A DNA stretch of 64,000 nt from Candidatus Kouleothrix ribensis (lineage in GTDB: Bacteria > Chloroflexota > Chloroflexia > Chloroflexales > Roseiflexaceae): the NCBI GenBank assembly GCA_016722075.1, contig JADKGW010000001.1, positions 5,270,001 through 5,334,000 of the forward strand, given 5' to 3'. Below, one piece after another: positions 1 to 9,248 of the stretch (its first letter is position 1; each line of letters opens with the position of its first letter). Position numbers and translations under genes: made by a program. The notes beneath the pieces are model-generated. The model saw nothing but the letters and a program-made list of their open reading frames with translations. It did not search any database and was not told the origin of the DNA.

Positions 1-34
1 TATCTGCGTCGGACGCACAAGGAAGGAGCTTCGC

Positions 35-1402
35 ATGGCGGAGTCCGATACGATTCTCCAGCTCGGGATCGAAGCTGCGCGCGAGGGTAATCGCGAGGAG
101 GCGCGTAATCTGTTTGGCTTGTTGACGCGCCAGGACCCCAACAATGTGCAGGCATGGCTCTGGCTGGCCGGTGTGGCCGAAGGCCCCGACCAGCGCCGCG
201 TCGCACTAGAGCGTGTGGTTGAGCTGGATCCGACCAACGAGATGGCGGTAAAAGGTTTACAGGCCATGGGCGCCCGCCCGACCTCGCGCCTGGCCGACGA
301 CGCGGCCCCGACTGTTGCAGCCGCTGCTGTGCCGCCTGCGCCCGAGCCGAGCCAGGCCGAGGCGCGCGAGCTGACTGACGAGGAGCGTTACGCCGCCGAG
401 CTCGACTCAGCCTTCGACGACTACGATGCCCTGCCGCGGGCCGAAGTGCCGCCGCGCGAGTCGCTCGGCGATGCCGATGCGCTCGACGCCGATGCGGTTG
501 GCGCACGCGGCACTCCACGCGGCACCGCGCGCGAGCGCAGCGCTGCCCGCCGTGGCGCCACACCGGTGCGCTCGGGCGGCGACGACGACGACTACGGCAT
601 GGGTACCCGGCCGATTTCGGGTGGCCCCAGCCCGCTGCTGCTCGGCCTGCTCGGCCTGATTGTGGCGATCCTGCTCTGCGTGGCGCTGTATTCATTTTTG
701 GGCCGCGGCCGCGGTACTACGAACGTAGCCAACAACGCCACCGCCGCCGCCGCGACGGCGCAGGCCGGCTTCCCGGCGGCCGGTGCCACTTCGGCACTGC
801 CCGGCACCGGCACCGATACGGGCCTCGGCGGTACCGGCACGCTCACATCGACCGGCACGATTACGCCGACGACAGCGCTCACCAGCACGATCCCGATCGC
901 TACCAACGGCGAGGCGCCGGCTGCTACGGCGGTGCCGGCACCACCGGCTCAGCCGCTGCCGGCCGCCAGCGCAAACCCGAACCTGCAGGTGGTGCCGGTT
1001 GGCACCACGCTCGAGGCTAATGGCTGGGCGTATACCTACCCCGACCCGAACTTCGTGCTGATTGTCGGCAAGCAGGCCGGCGGCGCCACTGCGCAGGGCA
1101 CGTATGTGCATGTGCTGGCGCTGGTCACAAACAACACCGGCACCAGCCAGCCGCTGCCGGCCGGGTTCTTCGCGCTCAAAGACGCGCAAGGCAACGTCTA
1201 CCAGGCCCAGCCGCAGGTGTCGAGCGCGCTGGTGCAGCGCGGCATCAACGCCGATGTGGGTATGGAAGATGCCATCCCGGCCAACGGTGTGCAGACCAGC
1301 GTCTACCTGGTGTTCGATGTGCCGCCTGGCGCGCAGAACCTGACGCTGTTTGCGGCCGGCAAGAACGACCAGGGCTGGCAGGTGCTCAGCGCCGTGCCGT
1401 AG
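35..1402 (+). CDS. TPR-repeat membrane protein with C-terminal DUF4352-like domain (paralog A)
   Basis: A 455-residue protein. Residues 1-80 form about two TPR helices (WLWLAGV, LDPTNEMAVKGL). An acidic low-complexity stretch follows, then a single hydrophobic segment at about 199-221, a Thr/Ala/Pro-rich extracellular linker, and a beta-rich C-terminal domain (about 315-455) resembling DUF4352-type ligand/partner domains. The predicted topology is TPR in the cytoplasm and the beta domain outside. The ATG at 35 is supported by GGAAGGAG at 21-28. The next gene has the same architecture, so the two arose by tandem duplication. The biochemical function is unknown; TPR suggests protein-protein contacts. 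Confidence 0.85.
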   Translation: MAESDTILQLGIEAAREGNREEARNLFGLLTRQDPNNVQAWLWLAGVAEGPDQRRVALERVVELDPTNEMAVKGLQAMGARPTSRLADDAAPTVAAAAVPPAPEPSQAEARELTDEERYAAELDSAFDDYDALPRAEVPPRESLGDADALDADAVGARGTPRGTARERSAARRGATPVRSGGDDDDYGMGTRPISGGPSPLLLGLLGLIVAILLCVALYSFLGRGRGTTNVANNATAAAATAQAGFPAAGATSALPGTGTDTGLGGTGTLTSTGTITPTTALTSTIPIATNGEAPAATAVPAPPAQPLPAASANPNLQVVPVGTTLEANGWAYTYPDPNFVLIVGKQAGGATAQGTYVHVLALVTNNTGTSQPLPAGFFALKDAQGNVYQAQPQVSSALVQRGINADVGMEDAIPANGVQTSVYLVFDVPPGAQNLTLFAAGKNDQGWQVLSAVP

Positions 1403-1422
1403 GCTAGGTCGCACATCCTCTC

Positions 1423-1474
1423 GAACCGAGAGCCGGAACCGGCGGGCGAAACCCTGGTTCCTGGCTCTCGGTTC
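1423..1474. terminator. Stem-loop made of GAACC/GGTTC repeats between the two paralogs
   Basis: A 12-bp stem (1423-1434 with 1463-1474) is continued by a 6-bp stem (1435-1440 with 1456-1461) with one bulged base and a 15-nt loop. It is followed by two GGTTCTT heptamers (1471-1484 region) rather than a clean T-run. It may attenuate transcription between the paralogs, and it also looks like a member of the short palindromic repeat class seen elsewhere in the window. Confidence 0.5.
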
Positions 1475-1500
1475 TTGGTTCTTTGCGGTAGCGAGGCACA

Positions 1501-2655
1501 ATGAGCCACGGCACGCCTGAATCGAATTCGAGCCGGGTCGAGCTGCTGCCCGAGCAAGTGGCTGCGCTGCTCGATCGGGCGCAGCAGGCCCGCAAGCGCG
1601 GCGATCTGCCGGCGGCCCGCGCGCTGCTGCATGCGCTGGCGGCACATCGGCCCGAGATGCCGCAGGTGTGGATGGTGCTCGCCGCAGTTGCCGAAACACG
1701 CGCCGAGCAGCGCCACGCGCTCGAGCGTGTGATCGCGCTTGATCCGCAGAACCCGCTGGCACAGCGCGGCCTTGCGCGTATAAACGCCGCTACCCCGGCA
1801 CCTGCCGCTGCGGCCATCCAGGCCCCCACCGCGCCGCCCCCCCAGCTACCCACGCCGGCCGAGGAATTTGCCCCAGCCGCCGTACAATCCGTCGCGGCGG
1901 CTCGCCCAGGCGTTGGTAGCGCCCCCCTACTTACGCCAACCACGCCGACGGCTGCAGAGCGAGCGCGGGCGATACGCTGGCCGCTCTATCTGGTGATCGC
2001 GGTTGCGGCGCTGATTGCGCTGGCGGCGCTATGGTGGCTGCGTAGCACCGATGCGCCTACAGCCGCACCGGCCGCAACGCCTGCGCTGCCGGGGGTTGTT
2101 GCGGCGCCCACGCCGGCCGCCGCCACCGCTGCCGCGCTGCTCGATACTGCGCCGGCTGTGGATGCCGCGACCACCGTGCTGCCCACGCCGGCCCGGCCCA
2201 CCAGCGCGCCAACTTCGGTGGCCACGCTAGTGCCAACCCTCGTGGTTGGCCGGGTGGTCGCGAGCGAGCAGTGGCACGCGGTGCTGCTACGGCCCGACGA
2301 TGCCGTGCCGATCGACGGCAGCATCAGCACGTTTCAGCCACAGGGGCGCTTCTGGCTGGCGCTGGTGGCGATCGGCAACGACGGCGCGGCGCCTGCGCGG
2401 ATGCCGGCCGATCTGGTTGTGCTGATCGATCGCAGCGGCCAGCGCTACCTGCCACAGCCGGCGCTCTCGACGGCCTACCTGGCGGCGTATGGGCGCGGCC
2501 AGCGCGGCGACCTGAGCATGGAAGACGAGATCCCGGCTGATGGCGGCAACAAGAGCATCCCGCTGATCTTCGATCTGCCGCCGAGCGCGCGTGAGCTGAC
2601 GCTCGTGGTGCGTGGCTCGGTTGCCGGCTGGCCGGTAGGTGCGCAGGCCCGTTAG
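1501..2655 (+). CDS. TPR-repeat membrane protein with C-terminal DUF4352-like domain (paralog B)
   Basis: A 384-residue protein with the same order of parts as the preceding gene: an N-terminal TPR-like region (residues about 15-95), a Pro/Ala linker, one membrane segment at about 160-180, a Pro/Thr linker and a beta-rich C-terminal domain. The two C-termini align over motifs such as MED(E/A)IPA and the FD(V/L)PP loop. The start is ATG 1501 with a GAGG four bases upstream. It is probably cotranscribed with paralog A. The function is unknown; a sensor or scaffold role in the envelope is inference only. Confidence 0.82.
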   Translation: MSHGTPESNSSRVELLPEQVAALLDRAQQARKRGDLPAARALLHALAAHRPEMPQVWMVLAAVAETRAEQRHALERVIALDPQNPLAQRGLARINAATPAPAAAAIQAPTAPPPQLPTPAEEFAPAAVQSVAAARPGVGSAPLLTPTTPTAAERARAIRWPLYLVIAVAALIALAALWWLRSTDAPTAAPAATPALPGVVAAPTPAAATAAALLDTAPAVDAATTVLPTPARPTSAPTSVATLVPTLVVGRVVASEQWHAVLLRPDDAVPIDGSISTFQPQGRFWLALVAIGNDGAAPARMPADLVVLIDRSGQRYLPQPALSTAYLAAYGRGQRGDLSMEDEIPADGGNKSIPLIFDLPPSARELTLVVRGSVAGWPVGAQAR

Positions 2656-2784
2656 CGGTGTCGAATCGCGATCATTCTGATGGAGTTCCGTTACAGCATC
2701 GAAAATCTGCCAACCTTATAATGCCTTAGATTCCATTGCTGCCTGTTACCAATTATGGTGACTAGCAAGATTCAAAGGTAAGTT

Positions 2785-3741
2785 ATGATCCGATTGACAC
2801 AGCACCAGATCGAACACGGTGTGTTTGGGTTGGTGACGGTAGGGCTGTTCCTCTTACTGATCCTCAATGCCTTCTCACCAGCCCCTGCAGTTTCAGTGGT
2901 CGATAGCGCGATTGCTGTTCTCGTCTTCGGTGGTATCTGGGCTGCATATTGGCGTGGGTGGGCATACGCGTGGATGCTGCTCATCATTGGCCTGACACTA
3001 CTCACTATCTTCGGCATCCCCGCAGCCACACTTCAGGATTTTGTACCATCGGTGCTGGTGGTACCAGCAATTACACTCATTTTCGGTTCACCTCTTTGGG
3101 TGCTTGTAAGCACAGTCTGCATTTTTATTGGCATGGCCATTCGCGCAGGCGGCACAGGCGATTATGTTGATCCATCCATTCTTACTGTCTCTGGCATGGT
3201 GGTCGGCGCGATGATTCTAAGCCGTCTGGCGATTGATAATGTGCAACGACTGGAAGCAGCCAAACGCGAGGCCGAGGCCGAACGTGCCCGTGCTGAGACT
3301 GAGCGCGTCCGTGCCGAGCAGCAAGCCGAACAGCTCACCCAGCGCAATGCCGAGCAGGAGCGACTGATTGAGCTCGTCGCCACGCTCGAAACCCCTACCA
3401 TCACGGTGGCCGACGGCGTCTTGCTCGCGCCGATTGTTGGAACCCTCGATAGCCGGCGTGCCCAGGCGCTTACCACGCGCTTGCTTGAGCACGTTAGCGC
3501 TCAGCGCATCCAGCGGGTGATTCTCGATATCGCCGGTGTCTCAACTGTCGATACGCAGGTGGCTCAGGCGATCTTACGTACTGCCCAGGCGCTAAGCTTG
3601 CTAGGCTGCCATGTCACAATTACCGGCATCTCGGCCACAATCGCAATGTTGCTGACCCACCTGAATATCTCGCTGGATAGCGTAACCATTGCCCGATCGC
3701 CCAAGGAGGCGCTCGAACGGTATCATATCCGACAGGGATAA
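2785..3741 (+). CDS. Membrane-anchored STAS-domain protein (RsbR-like)
   Basis: A 318-residue protein. Four to five hydrophobic segments occupy residues about 12-150. A Glu/Arg/Ala-rich coiled coil follows at about 150-200, then a STAS domain at about 205-315. The STAS sequence carries the RsbR/RsbS signature: a GTLDSRRA-like strand, then VILDIAGVSTVDT, with the Thr/Ser positions that are phosphorylated in stressosome proteins. Known RsbR proteins sense signals and scaffold the stressosome; here a membrane module replaces the usual globin-like sensor. ATG 2785 has AAAGG upstream at about 2774-2778, and a TATAAT lies at 2717-2722. No partner kinase (RsbT) is visible nearby. Confidence 0.8.
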   Translation: MIRLTQHQIEHGVFGLVTVGLFLLLILNAFSPAPAVSVVDSAIAVLVFGGIWAAYWRGWAYAWMLLIIGLTLLTIFGIPAATLQDFVPSVLVVPAITLIFGSPLWVLVSTVCIFIGMAIRAGGTGDYVDPSILTVSGMVVGAMILSRLAIDNVQRLEAAKREAEAERARAETERVRAEQQAEQLTQRNAEQERLIELVATLETPTITVADGVLLAPIVGTLDSRRAQALTTRLLEHVSAQRIQRVILDIAGVSTVDTQVAQAILRTAQALSLLGCHVTITGISATIAMLLTHLNISLDSVTIARSPKEALERYHIRQG

Positions 3742-3810
3742 TCACTGGTGCGCCCTGGCCCCTTCGCCTCATGGTGGTTGCAGCCGCCATGCCCCTCGCC
3801 TCGGCCAGGC

Positions 3811-3839
3811 TTGTCGAGATCGCCCAACCGCTGTACAAT
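3811..3839 (+). promoter_or_regulatory. Promoter for the Usp operon, giving a leaderless transcript
   Basis: TTGTCG (3811-3816), a 17-bp spacer, and TACAAT (3834-3839). The ATG at 3846 lies seven bases after the -10 box, where transcription should start, and no Shine-Dalgarno sequence precedes it. This favours 3846 over an in-frame upstream start at 3771. Confidence 0.6.
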
Positions 3840-3845
3840 CTGATC

Positions 3846-4289
3846 ATGGCAGATCAACAGCCCGCATCCGATAGCCACGCGCATGGAGTACCGCCCTGGC
3901 CTGGGCCGATCCGCGTGCTCGTATGCGTGGGCTACAACCCGATCTCGCAGCGCCTACTCGAGCGGGCCGGGCAGCTGGCGCGCGCGCTGGGCGGCGATCT
4001 GCTGGCCCTACACATCCAGGCTGCCGAAAGCGACGCGCCCGGCTACCAGACCATGCTCGATCACAACATGGCCCTGGCCCGCCGGCTGGGCGCGCATGTC
4101 GAGGTGGCGCGCGGCGCGCCGCTGGCCCAGCTGATCGCCGAGTTTGCCCAGGCCCACGGCGTGACCCATATCGTGATGGGCGAGTCGGCGCGTAGCCGGC
4201 TCGAAGAGGTGCGGCGCGGCTCGCTTGCGCGCCAGGTGCTGCGCGCCAGCCAGGGTATCGATATCTATATCGTGGCCGACCCTGATTGA
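3846..4289 (+). CDS. Universal stress protein of the KdpD-associated type
   Basis: A 147-residue single Usp domain. It has the RVLVCVG first strand, a long helix with ERAGQLARALGGDLLALH, and a C-terminal segment (GESARSRLEEVRRGSLARQVLR) that matches the Usp module of KdpD sensor kinases rather than the GSVS ATP-binding loop of classical UspA. KdpD-type Usp modules bind nucleotides such as c-di-AMP in some bacteria; that role here is inference. It is the first gene of a compact operon, with the hydrolase ATG nine bases after its stop. The start at 3846 is chosen from the promoter position. Confidence 0.8.
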   Translation: MADQQPASDSHAHGVPPWPGPIRVLVCVGYNPISQRLLERAGQLARALGGDLLALHIQAAESDAPGYQTMLDHNMALARRLGAHVEVARGAPLAQLIAEFAQAHGVTHIVMGESARSRLEEVRRGSLARQVLRASQGIDIYIVADPD

Positions 4290-4298
4290 CCAACGCTT

Positions 4299-5144
<846 letters not shown>

Positions 5145-5185
5145 GCGGGTTGGTCGATTACAGCAGCCCGGTATGGACAAGAACA

Positions 5186-5998
5186 ATGGATTTCCCGCGA
5201 ACAACCATTACTGTGGCCGGCACCCAGCCGGTGCGCCTGAGTGTGATCGACATCGGCCCGACCGACGCCGCCGCCCCGGCGCTTGGCACGATCGTGTGTA
5301 TCCACGGCGCGGGCGGCCAGGCCGAGCAGTGGAAATATCAGATCGACCACTTTAGCCGGAACTACCGCGTGCTCGTGCCCGATCTGCGCGGCCACGGCCA
5401 GTCCGACCAGCCGCGCTCGTCGTATTCGCTCGAGGAGTTTCTGTGGGACTTCACGCAGATGCTTGAGCAGCTCAAGGTCGCCGAGCCGTTCGTGCTGATG
5501 GCACACTCGTTCGGTGGGCCGATTGCGCTGACCTTCGCGGCCGCGCAGCCCCAGCGTATCAGCAAGCTGGTGCTGATCGCCACTGCCCCCGAGATGCACC
5601 TGAACCCATTCTACGAGGCGCTGCTCAAGCTGCCGCTGCCGCTGCGCGCGCTCGAGCGGCTCAAGCCGCTGCTGATGCCGGGCTTCTTCGCGCCGCTGTT
5701 CGTGCTCCAACGGATCCTGTCGGGCACGCTGTTTCCCTGGCGCGGCTGGGCGCTCCTGCCGACGATCACCACACCCACGCTGATCATCGGCGGCCAGTTC
5801 GACTTCATCGTGCCGGTGTCGGTGCTCCAGCGCACGCGCGCCGAGCTGACCAACGCGCGCTTCGAGCTGATCCGCTACGCCCGCCACCTGCCGCAGCTCG
5901 AGCGGCCCGACGCGGTTAATCGCCAGATCGAAGGCTTCATCGAGCGCCGCCGCAGCTGGCGCGGCGAGCACGAGCACGAAGATGAGGTGGGCGCATGA
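5186..5998 (+). CDS. Alpha/beta-hydrolase
   Basis: A 270-residue hydrolase starting at ATG 5186 (MDFPRTTITVAG); an upstream TTG at 5150 would add 12 residues without support. The motifs are IHGAGG (oxyanion), LRGHGQSD, nucleophile AHSFGG, acid in GGQFDFIVP, and histidine in YARHLPQLERPD. It is only distantly similar to the preceding hydrolase, so this is a pair of homologs rather than a recent duplication. Its stop overlaps the start of the following ACT-domain gene (ATGA at 5995-5998), which indicates translational coupling. Confidence 0.83.
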   Translation: MDFPRTTITVAGTQPVRLSVIDIGPTDAAAPALGTIVCIHGAGGQAEQWKYQIDHFSRNYRVLVPDLRGHGQSDQPRSSYSLEEFLWDFTQMLEQLKVAEPFVLMAHSFGGPIALTFAAAQPQRISKLVLIATAPEMHLNPFYEALLKLPLPLRALERLKPLLMPGFFAPLFVLQRILSGTLFPWRGWALLPTITTPTLIIGGQFDFIVPVSVLQRTRAELTNARFELIRYARHLPQLERPDAVNRQIEGFIERRRSWRGEHEHEDEVGA

Positions 5999-6501
5999 GC
6001 GATCCGCGCGTGGCCGAGCTGCTCAGCCGCCGGCCCTGGCTGGTGCGCGCCGAGCAGCTGGCGCTGGTGGCTCTGCCGCCCACGGCGCTGGCCCAGGCCG
6101 CGCAGGCACTGGCCGATATGGGCGCGCCATTCGCCCAGCTGATCGCCGAGCCGAACATGATCACGCTGGTGCTGCCCGATGCTACCTGGCAATCGCTGCG
6201 CGCCGGCTTCCCGCCGGCCCAGGTCGAGGCGCCGTTCCGCGCGATCTCGTTCGACATCGACCTGCCGGCCGACCTGGTCGGGTTTCTGGCGGCGGTCGGC
6301 CGCGCGCTGGCCGATGCCGGCGTGCCGATCCTGGCGGTGTGCGGCTATACCAAAGATCACATCCTGGTGCGCGAGCGGCACCTGCCGGCGGCGCTAGCGG
6401 CGCTCGACAGCCTGGCTGGGCCTAGCGGCGCAACCTCGATCGTGCCCAGCACCAGCACATCGCCGCCTGCGGCCAGCGGCAGCCGCGTCAGCGCGGGGTA
6501 G
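5995..6501 (+). CDS. ACT-domain protein (CASTOR/ACT_7-like) with an antisense-derived tail
   Basis: A 168-residue protein. Residues about 20-75 and 75-138 look like two ACT-type beta-alpha-beta units. The second, ending VCGYTKDHILVRERHLPAALAAL, is the typical end of small ACT proteins of about 135 residues that bind amino acids. The last 30 residues or so are Ser/Pro/Ala-rich, match nothing recognisable, and are encoded on the strand opposite the 3' end of the converging glycosyltransferase. The start overlaps the previous stop. A regulatory role for the hydrolase operon is inference. Confidence 0.72.
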   Translation: MSDPRVAELLSRRPWLVRAEQLALVALPPTALAQAAQALADMGAPFAQLIAEPNMITLVLPDATWQSLRAGFPPAQVEAPFRAISFDIDLPADLVGFLAAVGRALADAGVPILAVCGYTKDHILVRERHLPAALAALDSLAGPSGATSIVPSTSTSPPAASGSRVSAG

Positions 6502-8279
6502 CTATACCAGCCGACCAGTACCTGGTAGCGCCCTGGCGGCGCGTCGAGCCGTAGCGTCGGCCCGTAGATATCGACCAGCCGCATACCCGGCTGCCAGCGA
6601 TCGGTGGTGATCGGCGCGGGTGGGCGGTCGTGCTGGCCCCACAGCGCGCCGTCGGGGCCGATCAGGTGGACGAACAGCGTGTAGGCCTGCCCAGGCGCCG
6701 TGCGCGCCTGCCATGCCAGCGTCACTGGCACGATCTCGCCCGGCCGGTATGGCCCTGGCGGTAGCGTATAGCCGCTCAGCGCCGGCCCATCCTGCCATGC
6801 AACGTTGGCCGGTGTCGCAGCGGCCAGCCGCAGCGGCGTGGATGCCACGCGCCACAGCCGGCCCTCGGGCTGCTGGGCCAGCCCCAGATCGGGCCGCGCG
6901 TGCAGCAGGTAGGTCGCCCGCCCGGCCGCCAGCCCCGCCTCGACATCCTGCCGCACCACGCTGTCGTTCAGCGGCCGCACCTCCAGGTCGGGCCGCAGGC
7001 CCTCGATCGCCTGCAGGTAGCGCAGCCCCTCGACTGCTTCCCAATCGATGATCAGCAGCGCGCCGTGCGGTAGATCCTGGGCCAGCAGCGCGCGTGCGGC
7101 CAGCTCGGGCAGGGCCGTATTCGCCGCGCGCATGCCCGGCAGGTTCTGCGCGAGTAGCAGCGCCGGCACCAGCAGTAGTAGCCCGGCCGGCCAGGCGGCG
7201 CGTGCTGCTGGCCAGCGCCGCACCAGGCGGCCGGCCAGGCCGGCCACGAGCAGCGCGCCCTCGCCCAGCAGCAGCGCCGCAATCACGTGCGCCGAGAGCA
7301 TGAACACCTCGACATCCTGCACGAAGAACAGCACGCAGAAGCACAGCGTCAGCACATAGCCGAGCGTCAGCAGCGCGGCCAGCGCGGCGTCGCGCCGCCA
7401 CACCCGCGCCAGCCCCAGCAGTGCCAGCAGCGCCCCGGCCGGCAGCAGCTGCGGCCAGATCTGGCGCTGCGCCAGCTCGCGCAGGTGCTCGAGCGCCACG
7501 CGCCCCGGCTCGGCCATGCCCAGCCAGGCCGAGAGCGCGTCGGATCCCGCCACCACGCGCGCGAACGTGCCCCACGAGTCGAGCCAGGCCGGCGCGCGGA
7601 GCGGCAGGTACAGGTACAGCAGGCAGCCCGGCAGCAGCGCGATGGCCGTGCGCAGCAGCTGGCTGCGCGCGAGCGCGCCGAGGGCAGGATCGGCCGGCTT
7701 GGTGCGCTGCCGCCGGTAGCTCAGGGCGACAAACAGCAGTGCGCCGGGGATCATGAGCACGATCGTGCGGTGGTGCGCCAGGCCCAGGCCTAGCAGTAGC
7801 CCGGCCGGCCAGAGCGGCCAGCGGCCAGCGCGCCAGCGCAGCAGCGCCAGCAGCAGCAGCGCCTGGATCAACACGGCCAGCGCGTACACCTCGGCGATCG
7901 TCGCCTGCGACCAGAATGTGCGCGAGGTGGCCAGCGCCAGCGCCACAGCGGCAGCCACGCCGCGCGGCTGGCCGATCGCCCGCGCGACGTGGTACAGCGC
8001 CGCCACGGCCGCAGCAGCCGCCACGGCCGAGAAGAGCGACACGCGCCAGGCCGGCGCGCCGAGCGGCAGCTGGCTCCACAGCCAGCCCAACATTGTGTAG
8101 AGCGGGTAGCCGGTCGGGTGGGCTACGCCGAGGGTCGGCAGTACGCGCTGGAACTCGGCCGTGTCGCCGCTGCCCAGGCCGGGCAGCAGCGTGGCCATGT
8201 AGAGCGCCAGCGCGGCCAGCCCCAGCGCCAGGCCGATCGGTGTGTCGCAGTTGGGGGTGTGGCGTGCGGCGTGGTTCAC
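6357..8279 (-). CDS. DUF2723 membrane glycosyltransferase (protein O-mannosyltransferase-like)
   Basis: A 640-residue polytopic protein. The N-terminal PGLGSGDTAEF and HPTGYPLYTMLG motifs are the signature of DUF2723/TMEM260-type transferases, in which the acidic GD pair acts early in the catalytic loop. About ten hydrophobic helices run to residue 440, followed by a soluble beta-rich C-terminal domain. The start is taken as GTG 8279, where it overlaps the stop of the methyltransferase remnant (GTGA); a longer reading to 8399 runs antisense-like through that remnant. The final 20 residues or so are arginine/serine-rich and encoded opposite the ACT gene. It is the last gene of the glycosylation cluster. 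Confidence 0.78.
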   Translation of the reverse strand: MNHAARHTPNCDTPIGLALGLAALALYMATLLPGLGSGDTAEFQRVLPTLGVAHPTGYPLYTMLGWLWSQLPLGAPAWRVSLFSAVAAAAAVAALYHVARAIGQPRGVAAAVALALATSRTFWSQATIAEVYALAVLIQALLLLALLRWRAGRWPLWPAGLLLGLGLAHHRTIVLMIPGALLFVALSYRRQRTKPADPALGALARSQLLRTAIALLPGCLLYLYLPLRAPAWLDSWGTFARVVAGSDALSAWLGMAEPGRVALEHLRELAQRQIWPQLLPAGALLALLGLARVWRRDAALAALLTLGYVLTLCFCVLFFVQDVEVFMLSAHVIAALLLGEGALLVAGLAGRLVRRWPAARAAWPAGLLLLVPALLLAQNLPGMRAANTALPELAARALLAQDLPHGALLIIDWEAVEGLRYLQAIEGLRPDLEVRPLNDSVVRQDVEAGLAAGRATYLLHARPDLGLAQQPEGRLWRVASTPLRLAAATPANVAWQDGPALSGYTLPPGPYRPGEIVPVTLAWQARTAPGQAYTLFVHLIGPDGALWGQHDRPPAPITTDRWQPGMRLVDIYGPTLRLDAPPGRYQVLVGWYSYPALTRLPLAAGGDVLVLGTIEVAPLGPARLSSAASAAGRCRSRTRM

Positions 8280-8422
8280 GCGGCCTCGAACACGAGCTGC
8301 ACGCGCCCGGCGCCTGGCCGGGGCAGCTGCCGCGCCACAAACGCGATCTCGCGCGCGGTCTGGGCCGGGTCGATCGGGCGCAGAAACAGATCGAACCACT
8401 CAGCCGAGTAGCTGTTCGCCAT
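8276..8422 (-). pseudogene. Remnant of a SAM-dependent methyltransferase (48 codons)
   Basis: The reading frame starts MANSYSAEWFDLFLRPIDP and continues to ARQLPRPGAGRV, the typical N-terminus of class I methyltransferases of about 250 residues. In the intact family this leads directly into motif I (VLDxxCGxGRH). Here motif I and everything after it is missing: after residue 40 only QLVFEAA and a stop remain, resembling the usual last strand of such enzymes. An internal deletion that kept both ends is the simplest reading. The stop overlaps the GTG of the next gene, so the remnant may still serve as a translation leader. It lies 20 bp after the GT2 gene. Confidence 0.7.
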
Positions 8423-8442
8423 TATGCTCCTACCCCGCGCGA

Positions 8443-9183
8443 TCAGGGCGCCTCGCGCACCTCGGCCTCGACGGCCGGCTCGCGGCTGGCGGCGTAGCGC
8501 GCCACCCGGCCAAGCCGGCGCTCGAACAGGAACAGCAGGTTCAGCCAGCCGTCGCGCCAGGTGAACAGCTTGGTCTCGCCGATGCGCTCGTGGTAGTCGA
8601 TATGTACCTCGCCGAAGCGCAGCCCGCGCGCCTGCAGCGCCTCGAGCTTGATCTCTTCCGAGAAGGCCATGCCGGGGTGGGTCGCGCGGATCTGCTCGAG
8701 GCAGGCGCGCCGGAACACCCACATGCCCGACTGCGAGTCGGCCACCCAGCGCAGGTACAGCAGCCGGAAGGCGTAGGTCAGGATTGCATTGCCCAGCTGG
8801 TTGCGCCGGCGCATCGCGCGCGGGTTGCGCAGCGGGAAGCGGCTGGCCGACACAAAATCGAGCCTGCGCGCGATCATCTCATCGACGATCACGGCAATCG
8901 CGTGCGATGGGTAGGTGCCGTCGCCGTCAACTGTGGCGATGATCTCGCCGCTAGCGACCGGCAGGCCGGCCTGGTAGGCGCAGCCGTAGCCTTTGCGCCG
9001 CTCGAAGATCACCCGCGCGCCGCCCTCGACCGCGATCCGCGCGGTGTCGTCGGTCGAGTTGTTGTCGACCACCACTACTTCGTCGACGTACTCGGGCATG
9101 TGCTCGAGCACATACCGCAGGCCCTGCTCTTCGTTGAAGCAGGGAATCACAACTGATATTGTCAGGCCTCGGTACATGCGCAT
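8443..9183 (-). CDS. GT2 family glycosyltransferase (dolichyl-phosphate mannose synthase-like)
   Basis: A 246-residue soluble GT-A fold enzyme. ISVVIPCFNEEQG lies at residues 9-21, VVVDNNSTDDT at about 37-47, and the DxD-type metal site in TVDGDGTYP. A conserved SRF and an RRACLEQI helix follow. There are no C-terminal membrane helices. Relatives transfer a sugar to a polyprenyl phosphate that membrane transferases such as the flanking ArnT-like and DUF2723 proteins then use as donor; the neighbourhood supports that pathway. ATG 9183 has AAGGAG seven bases upstream. Confidence 0.88.
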   Translation of the reverse strand: MRMYRGLTISVVIPCFNEEQGLRYVLEHMPEYVDEVVVVDNNSTDDTARIAVEGGARVIFERRKGYGCAYQAGLPVASGEIIATVDGDGTYPSHAIAVIVDEMIARRLDFVSASRFPLRNPRAMRRRNQLGNAILTYAFRLLYLRWVADSQSGMWVFRRACLEQIRATHPGMAFSEEIKLEALQARGLRFGEVHIDYHERIGETKLFTWRDGWLNLLFLFERRLGRVARYAASREPAVEAEVREAP

Positions 9184-9217
9184 AGCTCCTTGTTACTTGG
9201 TTATGGCGCCCCGGCGC

Positions 9218-9226
9218 ACTATAGCA
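9218..9226 (-). promoter_or_regulatory. Extended -10 promoter for the GT2 gene
   Basis: TGCTATAGT on the minus strand, about 28 bases upstream of the expected start region of the GT2 message. The -35 is weak, as expected with a TGN extension. Confidence 0.45.
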
Positions 9227-9248
9227 ACGAGCAGTAAGCTTGAGTCGC

